Of a stretch of DNA of 64,000 nt, positions 49,905 through 58,314 are shown piece by piece. A program made the translations under genes and the position numbers. This stretch comes from Spiractinospora alimapuensis (GTDB taxonomy: Bacteria > Actinomycetota > Actinomycetes > Streptosporangiales > Streptosporangiaceae). The stretch's first letter is position 1; each line of letters opens with the position of its first letter. The stretch covers positions 4,240,010 through 4,304,009 of the forward strand of contig NZ_CP072467.1 in the NCBI RefSeq assembly GCF_018437505.1, read 5' to 3'. The notes under the pieces are model-generated. The model did not search any database and was not told where the DNA came from. It saw only the letters and a list, made by a program, of their open reading frames with translations.

Positions 49905-50624
49905 ATGAAACACGACTACAGCATCACCGGGCACGTCAACGGCCGTCACATCCAGGGGCGCGGTACCGGAGCGATCGACCCATCGACGGGCGTGAGTGAA
50001 ATGGACGTGACATTTGAGCGCATCGCCGATGGGTGGGATCCCCGTTCAATAGTGCTGATGTGCTGTGACCGTGCGTTGATCATGGCCGCGCGGGAAGAGT
50101 TGGGTGCAGTCGGCATGTTCCGAGCCTCCGGAGGCGAGCTCACGATCGGTGGGCACCTGCCCGGTAACGGTCGCGAAGGAGTGATGCGCACAGGTCGCGG
50201 TGAACTTATGGCACATGTCAATGCCACGTCGCGAACCGATCTACGCGGTGACGCTCCCTTTGACCACTCTCGAGTCGAAGGCGGATTCTCGCATCTGAAG
50301 CAAGGCCTCAATGGCATAAAACGAATCCCGCCCTTTGACGGTGTGATGTTCCAGGCCGGTCCGAACCTCGTCGTTGTCACCACGCGCTTCGTAGCCGAGC
50401 TGGAAGACGGCTCCACCATCTTCGGTTCCACCAACTACCCGCACTATCTCCCAGATCAGGTGATCGAGATCCCCGGCCACCAGCAGTTGCGGGTCGAGTC
50501 CGTCGAGCAGCGACTCGACGGTTCACACCTGTACTCCAAGGTGACCACGTCCGTTATGCCCCTCATCGCCCAGCCGCAGGAGCCGGTCTCCCAGCTGACT
50601 GAACCACTGATGGCGAGGGCCTGA
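49905..50624 (+). CDS. Uncharacterised protein of accessory block
   Basis: A 239-aa soluble protein that I do not recognise. It is rich in beta-strand patterns with alternating hydrophobic residues (YSITGHVNGRHIQGRG, NLVVVTTRFVAEL, LYSKVTTSVMPLI). The shape suggests a beta-barrel or lipocalin-like fold, which is inference only. There is no signal peptide or membrane helix. ATG 49905 has GGGAGGA about 9 nt upstream. Third-position G+C is lower than in core genes. It sits between the kinase and the MetRS-like gene. Confidence 0.7.
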   Translation: MKHDYSITGHVNGRHIQGRGTGAIDPSTGVSEMDVTFERIADGWDPRSIVLMCCDRALIMAAREELGAVGMFRASGGELTIGGHLPGNGREGVMRTGRGELMAHVNATSRTDLRGDAPFDHSRVEGGFSHLKQGLNGIKRIPPFDGVMFQAGPNLVVVTTRFVAELEDGSTIFGSTNYPHYLPDQVIEIPGHQQLRVESVEQRLDGSHLYSKVTTSVMPLIAQPQEPVSQLTEPLMARA

Positions 50625-50736
50625 AGGCCGCCTGTGCTGAGCGTCGAAAACCAGGCACTACCTTGGCCGCTGGTCGGTAGGATCCCCGCACTATCCGCCG
50701 TCATTTCGAAGACGTTCTCTGAGTCGGTGAGGCACG

Positions 50737-52254
50737 ATGACACGCCGCTACATCACGACCGCCATTCCCTACGTCAACTCCACGCCGCACCTGGGGTTCG
50801 CGATGGAGATGGTGCAGACGGACGTGATGGCGAGGCACTGGCGGCACCGGGGGCACGAGGTTCGGTTCCTGAGCGGCACGGATGACAACTCGTTGAAGAA
50901 CGCGATCGCTGCCGAGGCCGAGGGCGTACCCACAGCGCAGCTGGTGGAGCGCAACGCCGCTGCCTTCTACGGCCTGCGGGAACCGCTCCAGCTCAGCTTC
51001 GACGACTTCATTCGTACGAGCTCCGACCCCCGCCACGCACGCGGCGTCGACCGGCTGTGGCGGGCCACGGAGAGCGCGGGAGACCTTTACCGCAAGCATT
51101 ACGAGGGGTTGTACTGCGTCGGCTGCGAGCAGTTCTACACCGAGGCAGAACTCCTCGACGGACTGTGCCCCGAGCACCTCACCGCTCCACAGGAGGTGAG
51201 CGAGGAGAACTGGTTCTTCAAGCTGTCGCGGTACGAGCGGCAGCTCCTTGACGTCATCGAGACCGGGCGACTGCGCATCGAACCCGAGAGTCGCCGCAAC
51301 GAGGTCCTCAGCTTCATCAGAAGCGGACTTCAGGACTTCTCGATCTCGCGGTCCATCGAACGGGCGCGGGGCTGGGGGATCACTGTTCCTGATGACCCCA
51401 AGCAGGTCATCTACGTATGGTGGGACGCTCTGGGCAACTACATCACGTCCCTGGACTACGGCACCGACGGTGAGACGTACCACCGTTGGTGGACCGACTC
51501 CGACGAACGGACGCACGTCATCGGCAAGGGCATCCTGCGCTTCCACGCGGTCTACTGGCCGGCGATGCTGCTCAGCGCCGGCCAACCCCTTCCCACGACC
51601 ATCTTCGTCCACGACTACCTGACAGTTGATGGCCGCAAGCTCGGCAAGAGCCTCGGCAACGCCATCGATCCGGTCAAGATCGTGGACGCATACGGCCCCG
51701 ACGCGCTGCGCTGGTGGCTCGTCCGTGACGTCGCGCGGGTCGGCGACGCCGACTTCACCCTCGAACGCCTCCTGGCCCGCTATCACGAGGACCTCGCCAA
51801 CGGGCTCGGCAATCTCGTCAACCGCACCGTGAGCATGATCCATAGGTACCGCGACGGCCACGTTCCCCCACTGCCCGACGAACCACCGGTCCTGCCTCTG
51901 ACACAGGCCATCGACACCGCGCCCGAAGCGGTTGACGCGGCCATGGAACGGTTCGACTTCCGCACCGCCACGGCAGCCGTCTGGAAAATCGTGGAAGAGG
52001 CGAACCGCTACGTGGTCGAGGTCTCGCCCTGGAACCTCGCCAAGGCCGAGAAGGAGGGCGACGCCGAGGCCGGCGCGGCCCTCAACGACACACTGGCGCT
52101 GCTCACCCATGCCGTCCGTGTCGTCGCTGACGAGCTGAGCCCCTTCCTGCCGTCCGCTTCTGAGCGAGTCTCCGCCCAGCTCCTGCCGACGGAGGGCCGA
52201 CTCCCCACGCCGCAGCCGCTCTTCCCCCGCATGGAGCCCGTCTCTCCTGAGTAG
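50737..52254 (+). CDS. metG: Methionyl-tRNA synthetase-like protein
   Basis: A 505-aa class I aminoacyl-tRNA synthetase most like MetRS. The N-terminal ITTAIPYVNSTPHLGF, the single zinc knuckle YCVGCEQFY...LCPEH, SWLVWWDAL-like region (VWWDALGNYI), and GKGILRFHAVYWPAM match MetRS. The signature motifs deviate: HIGH reads HLGF and KMSKS reads KLGKS (near residue 300). The anticodon-binding domain is present but there is no C-terminal tRNA-binding domain. It is probably a second MetRS (drug-resistant form or specialised role) and not the housekeeping copy; that is inference. ATG 50737 follows GAGGCACG. Confidence 0.85.
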   Translation: MTRRYITTAIPYVNSTPHLGFAMEMVQTDVMARHWRHRGHEVRFLSGTDDNSLKNAIAAEAEGVPTAQLVERNAAAFYGLREPLQLSFDDFIRTSSDPRHARGVDRLWRATESAGDLYRKHYEGLYCVGCEQFYTEAELLDGLCPEHLTAPQEVSEENWFFKLSRYERQLLDVIETGRLRIEPESRRNEVLSFIRSGLQDFSISRSIERARGWGITVPDDPKQVIYVWWDALGNYITSLDYGTDGETYHRWWTDSDERTHVIGKGILRFHAVYWPAMLLSAGQPLPTTIFVHDYLTVDGRKLGKSLGNAIDPVKIVDAYGPDALRWWLVRDVARVGDADFTLERLLARYHEDLANGLGNLVNRTVSMIHRYRDGHVPPLPDEPPVLPLTQAIDTAPEAVDAAMERFDFRTATAAVWKIVEEANRYVVEVSPWNLAKAEKEGDAEAGAALNDTLALLTHAVRVVADELSPFLPSASERVSAQLLPTEGRLPTPQPLFPRMEPVSPE

Positions 52255-52300
52255 GAGGTCGTCCCGAGCCACCTGCGCCGCCGGCACCGAGAACGATCGC

Positions 52301-52377
52301 GGTCGCGCTCCGCGCGGCTCACTGCCTTGTGGCAACTCCGGTTGCTCGCCGTGCCCCCTTCGCGGCCTGGTGCGGGG
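52301..52377 (+). repeat. Intergenic repeat, copy E
   Basis: The most complete copy: GGTCGCGCTCCGCGCGGC, GTGGCAACTCCGGTTGC, GTGCCCCCTTCGCGGCC and TGGTGCGGGG. GCGC-TCC-GCGC and GCAAC-TCCG-GTTGC can form two small hairpins. It lies between the MetRS-like gene and the convergent PLP enzyme. Confidence 0.65.
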
Positions 52378-52388
52378 CGGGGCCACGG

Positions 52389-53273
52389 CTACCCGGTCAC
52401 GACCGCCACCACCCGGCTTCCGGCGGGGATCCGGCCGTCGGCGGCGAGGGTGAACAGCCCCGCCATCGTTTTCGCGGTGTACACGAAGTCCAGTCGGAGA
52501 CCGTGGCGGGTGTGGAAGTCCTGGATGAAGGCCTCGAGTTCGGCGGGCCGCTTGGCGTAGCCGCCGAAGTGGAAGTCGGGTTCTAGGTGCCAGTTGTCGG
52601 TCTCCAGGCCCGCTTCGGATTGGAGGCGGCGGACCTCTGTCGCCAGGTGTTCGCCTCCCTTGAGGACGGGGAAACCCAGCGCCCGGACGTCCGGCGGGAG
52701 ACCGGCGGCGATTCCGGCGAGGGTGGCGCCGGTACCCACCGGGCAGCAGACCACATCAACGGGTTCGGTGATCTCACGGGCGACGTCCGCGCAGCCGTGG
52801 ACGGCGGCGGCGTTGCTGCCGCCTTCGGGGATCAGGAAGAAGTCGCCGTGTTCCTCGCGCAGCCGCGCCACCACGTCGGGCTGGTGTTTGCGACGGTAGG
52901 TGGTGCGGTCCATGTAGGCGAGCCGCATCCCGTGGGCGACGGCGGAGGAGAGGGACGGATTGAGGGGGTGGTGCTCCTCGCCGCGGATGACGCCGATGGT
53001 GCCGAAGTCGAAGTGGTGTCCGGCGGCGGCCACTGCGCGGACGTGGTTGGAGTAGGCGCCGCCGAAGGTCAGCAGGGTGTCCTGCCCTGCGGCGCGGGCC
53101 GCCGTGAGGTTGGGGTGCAGCTTGCGCCATTTGTTTCCCGGGATCTCCGGGTTGATCAGGTCCTCGCGTTTGAGAAGGAGCCGCACCCCGCGTCGGGTCA
53201 GGCGCTCGTCGACGACTTCGTGCAGGGGTGAGGGAACCCGAACCGGGAACTCCGCACCGGTGGCGGTCCGCAT
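52389..53273 (-). CDS. D-cysteine desulfhydrase/ACC deaminase family
   Basis: A 294-aa PLP enzyme of the tryptophan-synthase-beta fold. The PLP lysine is in PGNKWRKL, the asparagine block is TFGGAYSNHVRA and the phosphate-binding loop is CPVGTGATLAGIA. It belongs to the ACC deaminase/D-cysteine desulfhydrase subfamily; the true substrate may be D-cysteine or another D-amino acid. ATG 53273 begins MRTATGAEF. It is 53 bp downstream of the coxG-like gene on the same strand, so read-through is possible. Confidence 0.88.
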   Translation of the reverse strand: MRTATGAEFPVRVPSPLHEVVDERLTRRGVRLLLKREDLINPEIPGNKWRKLHPNLTAARAAGQDTLLTFGGAYSNHVRAVAAAGHHFDFGTIGVIRGEEHHPLNPSLSSAVAHGMRLAYMDRTTYRRKHQPDVVARLREEHGDFFLIPEGGSNAAAVHGCADVAREITEPVDVVCCPVGTGATLAGIAAGLPPDVRALGFPVLKGGEHLATEVRRLQSEAGLETDNWHLEPDFHFGGYAKRPAELEAFIQDFHTRHGLRLDFVYTAKTMAGLFTLAADGRIPAGSRVVAVVTG

Positions 53274-53325
53274 GGCACAAGGGTAGGACGCGCCCCACCG
53301 GACCGGTGGGGGCGTCTGGCGGCGG

Positions 53326-54051
53326 TCAGCCGCGCCGGCGGCGGATGAGCCAGCGCAGGAGGACGACGCCGACGACCGCGGCGACGGCTGCGATCGCGAC
53401 CCGCTTCAGCACGGGCGTTCCCGCCATTTCCACGAGGTCGATCGCCTCGTCCTGTGCTGGGCGGGCGGCGACGTTCTCGTCCACGGAGTAGGCGCGGCTC
53501 ACGCGTGGCTGGGCCCCCGCGTCGGCACCGGCTCCGGCCCCGGCCGCCGCGCCGGGAGCCGAGGTGGTTCCACCGGTCGGCGCTTCCTGGGTCTCTCCAC
53601 CAGCGGCCGGCTGGGTGAGTTCGGTGGCCAGGTTGTCGGCGAACCGGTTCACCAGCTTCCCGCTGACGTCACTGAGCATGCCGCGTCCGGTCTGTGCGAC
53701 CCGGCCGGTGATGTTCAGGTCGGTCGTGACACTGACCCGAGTGCCGTCGTCGCTGGGTTGGACCCGCGCGGTGATGCGTGCGTCGGCGGTTCCCGAGCCG
53801 CGGGCCTCCTTCCCCTTGGCCTCGATCTCCGCGACACGGTTGTCGTCGTCCCGCGACACGATCTTGGCCTGTCCGCGGTACGTCACGGTGATCGGACCGA
53901 CCTTGACCTTCACCCGACCGTTGTACGTCTCGCCCTCGGACGAGTCCAGGGTCGCGCCCGGCATGCAGGGCGCGATCCGCTCCACGTCCAGCAAGGCCTC
54001 CCATACCTGGTCAGGAGGTACGGGGACGGTGAAGTCGTTCTCCAGTTGCAT
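53326..54051 (-). CDS. CoxG-like SRPBCC protein
   Basis: A 241-aa protein. Residues 1 to ~150 are an SRPBCC domain of the CO dehydrogenase subunit G type (VPVPPDQVWEALLDVERI, CMPGATL, SGKLVNRFADNL). An Ala/Gly/Thr-rich linker follows, then a membrane helix near the C-terminus (VAIAAVAAVVGVVLLRW) ending in RRRRG. In carboxydotrophs CoxG recruits CODH to the membrane. It fits as the last gene of the coxS-coxL-coxM-coxG order. ATG 54051. Confidence 0.88.
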   Translation of the reverse strand: MQLENDFTVPVPPDQVWEALLDVERIAPCMPGATLDSSEGETYNGRVKVKVGPITVTYRGQAKIVSRDDDNRVAEIEAKGKEARGSGTADARITARVQPSDDGTRVSVTTDLNITGRVAQTGRGMLSDVSGKLVNRFADNLATELTQPAAGGETQEAPTGGTTSAPGAAAGAGAGADAGAQPRVSRAYSVDENVAARPAQDEAIDLVEMAGTPVLKRVAIAAVAAVVGVVLLRWLIRRRRG

Positions 54052-54166
54052 GCTCACAGCTCTGAGCCCGGCCTTCCTAGCCACCCAAGTGGCTCTCCTC
54101 TACGGCCCGGTGGCGTGCGCCGGCGGACCGTGCCCCGGCGCACACCACCCTCGACGACCGAGTTGA

Positions 54167-55021
54167 TCAGAGTCCCGCCGCCCGCGCCAGAGCCCGTCCG
54201 GTCAGGACACGGGACAGGTGCCGGCGGTAGTCCTCCTTGCCGTGGAGATCACTGGGCGGGTTGGTGCCCTCGTCGGCGGTCCGTGCCGCCTCCGCCAGTG
54301 CCTCCTCCTGCGCGGGGACGCCGCGAACGGCCGACTCCACCGACGCGGCGCGAACGGGCACGGAGTCCATGTTCGTGAGCCCGATCCGCGCCTCGGCGAC
54401 GGAACCGTTGCTGCGCCGCACCGCCGCCGCGACCCCGACGATGGCCCACGCCTGCGCCGTCCGGGTGAACTTCTCGTAGTGGAAGTTCCACCCGCCCCAC
54501 TTCTTGGGGATACGGATGCCCGTCAGCACCTCGTCCTGTTCCAGAGTGGTCTCCAGATAGTCGACGAAGAACTCCGAGGCGGGGATGACCCGTTCGCCGC
54601 CCGCCCCCTGGACCACCATCTCGGCCTCGAGCGCCAACGCGACGGCGGGCAGGTCGCTGGCCGGGTCGGCGTGCGCGAAGGCGCCGCCGAGTGTCCCCCG
54701 GTGGCGTACCGCCGGGTCGGCGACGGTCTGGGTGGCCGTGGCCAACAGGGAACAGTGCTCCGCGATCAGCGGGTCCCGGACCACGTCGTAGTGCGTGGTC
54801 ATGGCGCCGATCCACAGGTGGTCGCCCTCGTCGCGCACCCCACGCACGTCCTGGATCCCGCCGAGGTCGATCACGACGTCGGGCTCGGCGAACCGGAGCC
54901 GCAGGAGCGGCATCAGGCTCTGGCCGCCCGCGATGACCTTGGGGTCCTCGCTCTCGCCCATGGCCTCGACCGCGGAGGCGATGTCGTTCGGTTTGAGGTA
55001 CTCGAAACGCGGTGGGATCAC
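54167..55021 (-). CDS. coxM: CODH-type medium subunit (FAD)
   Basis: The 284-aa flavin subunit of a molybdenum hydroxylase. FAD-binding motifs AGGQSLMPLL and TLGGAFAHADPASD are the CoxM signatures. It passes electrons between the FeS subunit and the acceptor. It starts with GTG 55021, overlapping the coxL stop in GTGA, so translation is coupled to coxL. The frameshift in coxL would disturb this coupling unless bypassed. Confidence 0.92.
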   Translation of the reverse strand: MIPPRFEYLKPNDIASAVEAMGESEDPKVIAGGQSLMPLLRLRFAEPDVVIDLGGIQDVRGVRDEGDHLWIGAMTTHYDVVRDPLIAEHCSLLATATQTVADPAVRHRGTLGGAFAHADPASDLPAVALALEAEMVVQGAGGERVIPASEFFVDYLETTLEQDEVLTGIRIPKKWGGWNFHYEKFTRTAQAWAIVGVAAAVRRSNGSVAEARIGLTNMDSVPVRAASVESAVRGVPAQEEALAEAARTADEGTNPPSDLHGKEDYRRHLSRVLTGRALARAAGL

Positions 55022-57373
55022 TGTGCGCCTCCTTGGCCACGGGCGGCGACCACGGCGCGCCAGACCCGCTCAGGTGTGCAGGGCATTTCGATGTTGGTGA
55101 CGCCCATCGGGGCGAGGGCGTCCACGATCGCGTTGACGACGGCCGGTGTGGAGGCGATGGTGCCCGCCTCCCCGACGCCCTTGACCCCCAGCGGGTTGGA
55201 CGTGGCCGGGGTCTCCGTCCGGTCGGTGACGAACTCCGGCAGGTCCGCCGCGGTCGGCAGCAGGTAGTCGGCCATGGTCGCGGTCACGAGGTTGCCGCTG
55301 TCGTCGTAGACGGCCTCCTCGAACAGGGCCTGGGCGATGCCCTGCGCGAGTCCGCCGTGCACCTGCCCTTCCACGATCAACGGGTTGACGGTCTTCCCCA
55401 CGTCGTCCACCGCGACATAGGAGCGCAACCGGACCTGCCCGGTCTCGGTGTCGACCTCCGCGGCGCACAGGTGGGTCCCGTGCGGGAAGGAGAAGTTCTC
55501 CGGGTCGAAGGTGAACTCCGCGTCGATGGTGGGCTCCATGCCGTCCGGCAGGTCGTGCGCGGCGAACGTCGTGAGCGCGACGTCCTGGATGGAGGCCTTC
55601 GGCTCGGTGGTGCCCCGCACCCGGAACGCGCCGTCGCGGAACTCCAGATCCGACTCGGCGGCCTCGAGCATGTGCGCGGCGAGCGGACGCGCCTTCTCGA
55701 TCACCCGGTCGCAGGCCCCCACCACGGCGACGCCCCCGACGGTCAGCGAACGCGACCCGTAGGTGTCCATGCCGCGGGGACACCCGGGTGTCACCGTGCA
55801 GCACCTGGACGTCGGAGAACGGAACGCCCAGCCGGTCGGCGACGATCTGGCTCCACGCGGTGTCGTGACCCTGCCCGTGCGGGGTCGCCCCGCTCACCAC
55901 CTCGACCTTCCCGGTGGGCAGCATCCGTACGGACGCCTGCTCCCACCCGCCGGCGGAATAGTTGAGCTGGCCGAGGACGCGGGAGGGAGCCAGACCACAC
56001 ATCTCCGTGTAGGTGGAGATGCCCAGTCCGAGTTGCACCCGGTCGCCCCGTTCGCGGCGCTCCCGCTGCTCACGCCGCAGCCCCTCGTAGTTGAAGAGCT
56101 GCTCGGCCCGCTCTGTAGCGGCCTCGTAGTTGCCCGAGTCGTAGGTCAGCCCCGCGACCGAGTCGTAGGGAAACTCCTCGTGCTTGATCCAGTTGCGCCG
56201 CCGGAGTTCCAGCGGATCCATCCCCAGTTCCGCGGCGAGTTCGTCCATGATGCGTTCGATGGCGAAGGTCGCCTCCGGGCGACCCGCGCCGCGGTAGGCG
56301 TCCGTGGGCATCTTCGTGGTGAAGACGCCGGTCGCCGTGAAGTGGTAGGCGTCCATCTTGTAGATGCCCGGGAACATGAACGCGCCGAGCACCGGGATGC
56401 CGGGCGTCACCAGCATCAGATAGGCGCCCATGTCGGCGAGCAGGTCCACCTTGAGGCCACGGAGCCGGCCGTCGGCGTCCGCGGCGATGGAGACGTCCTG
56501 GATCTGGTCCCGCCCGTGGTGCGTGGTCTGGAACCCCTCACTGCGGGTCTCGGTCCACTTGACCGGGGTGCCCAGGCGCTTGGCCAACAGCAGCGCCAGC
56601 ACTTCCTCCCCGGTCACCTGCAGCTTGGATCCGAAGCCGCCGCCCACGTCCGGCGCCACGACCCGGATCTCGTGCTCCGGGATCCCCGTCACCAGCGCGA
56701 GCTGGATCTTCAGGATGTGCGGGATCTGGGTGGCCGACCACAGCGTGAAGCCGTCGCTGTCGGGCGCGCACACCACGGCCCGTGGTTCCATCGCGGCGGG
56801 GATCAGCCGTTGCTGCCGATAGCGCCGCGTCACCGTGACCGCGGCGTCGCTGAAGGCCTCGTCGACGTCCCCGGTGTCCAACGGCCACACGAAGGACTTG
56901 TTGGTCCCCACGTCCGCGTGCACCAGGTCGGCGCCGTCGGCGAGCGCGGCCTCCATGTCCATGACCGGGGGCAGTGGTTCGTAGTCGACGTCGATGGACT
57001 CCAGCGCGTCGGCCGCCGCGTAGGCGTCCCGCGCCACGACGCAGGCCACGATCTCGCCGGCGTAGCGGACTTCCTCCACCGCCATCGGCGGGTGGTTGGG
57101 GATCACCGTGTCCTCGGTCACCGGCCAGGCGCAGGGCAGGCTTCCCTGCTCGCCGGCGAGGTCCGCACCGGTCAGGACCGTGACCACGCCGGGCTGTCGG
57201 CGCGCCTCGGAGGTGTCGATGCGGGTGATGCGGGCGTGCGCCTCCGGGCTCCGCAGGAACGCCACGAACTGCGTTCCGGGGAGTTGGATGCTGCTCGTCC
57301 ACTGTGTGCGCCCCGTGATGAGTCGGGCATCCTCCTTGCGGGGAAGTGCCTGGCCGAGCGGGGTAGTGGTCAT
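55018..57373 (-). pseudogene. coxL: CODH-type large subunit CoxL, frameshifted
   Basis: Molybdenum-cofactor large subunit of the CO-dehydrogenase/xanthine-oxidase family. The first frame runs from ATG 57373 ([15 protein letters not shown]) to about 55774; the rest (GMDTYGSRSLTVGGVAV to the end) continues in another frame to 55018. The junction is in gccgcgggg at 55771-55779, and one missing base there would restore the usual SPRGMDTYGSRS. The active-site motif is AYRGAGR, which marks form II (CODH-like, substrate uncertain) and not form I (AYxCSFR). The two halves are otherwise intact, so a recent mutation or a sequence error are both possible. Confidence 0.8.
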
Positions 57374-57924
57374 GACGCACCCCCCGACGTCGGCGCGGGT
57401 GCGTCCGCCCCCGCCGTCGACGTGGCCTGCTGGGGAACGCTGCCGGGCTCGGCCGCGCTGGCACGCATGACCTCCGCCGCGGAGCGGACGGCGCGCACGA
57501 TGTTGGCGTAGCCCGTACAGCGACAGAGGTTGCCCTCCAGCCCCTCGCGGATCTCGTCGTCCGTGGGGTCGGGGTTCTCCCGGAGCAGGTCCACGGCCGC
57601 GATGATCATCCCGGGCGTGCAGTAGCCGCACTGCAGGGCGTGGGCCTCGTGGAAGGCCTTCTGGACCGGGTGCAGCACCCCGTCCTCGGCGAGCCCCTCG
57701 ATCGTGGTGATGTCGTGCCCGTCGGCCTGAGCGGCGAGCACCGAGCAGCTCTTTGTGGACAGGCCATCCATGAGTACCGTGCAGGAGCCGCAGTTCGTCG
57801 TGTCACACCCCACGGGTGTGCCGACCTTGCCGAGGCGTTCGCGGAGATAATGGATGAGCAGCAGGCGTGCTTCGACCTGATCGTCGTAGCGGACACCGTC
57901 AACGGTCGCGCGGATCTGTGGCAT
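57370..57924 (-). CDS. coxS: CODH-type small [2Fe-2S] subunit
   Basis: A 184-aa two-cluster iron-sulfur subunit. The plant-type cluster is bound by [10 protein letters not shown] and a later Cys; the second cluster by CGYCTPGM and CRCTGY. The last ~35 residues are a variable Ala/Pro-rich tail. It is first in the operon, and its TGA overlaps the coxL ATG (ATGA). Confidence 0.95.
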   Translation of the reverse strand: MPQIRATVDGVRYDDQVEARLLLIHYLRERLGKVGTPVGCDTTNCGSCTVLMDGLSTKSCSVLAAQADGHDITTIEGLAEDGVLHPVQKAFHEAHALQCGYCTPGMIIAAVDLLRENPDPTDDEIREGLEGNLCRCTGYANIVRAVRSAAEVMRASAAEPGSVPQQATSTAGADAPAPTSGGAS

Positions 57925-58116
57925 TCAGGCTACACCTCCGGGATTTGGCCATGGAGACTGCTCCAGGGGTAGAGCCAACGTAAAACACGCCTTCGCGACT
58001 CGCCAGAGGAAGTCAGCTAAAACGGGACCAAGTCTTGGCACGGTTTGTTAAGACACCGCGCGTGGTCGCGCGTTAGGGCGCGTATTCGTTGCGGTCGCCT
58101 CATCCCGGCTGGTGGC

Positions 58117-58314
58117 TCACCCCTGACGCTGCCGCGTACGCCCTACGCCACCGACGATTCCGGCGATGACCAGCCCGGCGATCAGCACGGGCAGGGCCCA
58201 AAGTCCGCTGAATTCCAGATGGCCGGTGCCGCGCAGGATGAATGCCGCGCCCAGAGCGACGAACAGAATTCCGGCACTCAGCGAAAACCAGTCAAAAGGT
58301 CGCTTTTCAGACAT
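58117..58314 (-). CDS. Small two-helix membrane protein
   Basis: A 65-aa protein with two hydrophobic segments (SLSAGILFVALGAAFIL and LWALPVLIAGLVIAGIV). Its ATG overlaps the 3' end of the PspC gene by 8 bp, so it is translationally coupled. A similar small protein accompanies PspC genes in Streptomyces-type loci. Function unknown. Confidence 0.8.
   Translation of the reverse strand: MSEKRPFDWFSLSAGILFVALGAAFILRGTGHLEFSGLWALPVLIAGLVIAGIVGGVGRTRQRQG

Noticed and set aside
47286-52377. Typical composite transposon or integrative element
   Set aside because: The flanking repeats are direct and short, and no transposase, integrase, tRNA attachment site or target duplication was found.
57925-58116. 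Another copy of the intergenic repeat near 58090
   Set aside because: Only a few short words (GCGGTCGC, GGCTCACCCC) match; the order and central core are missing.
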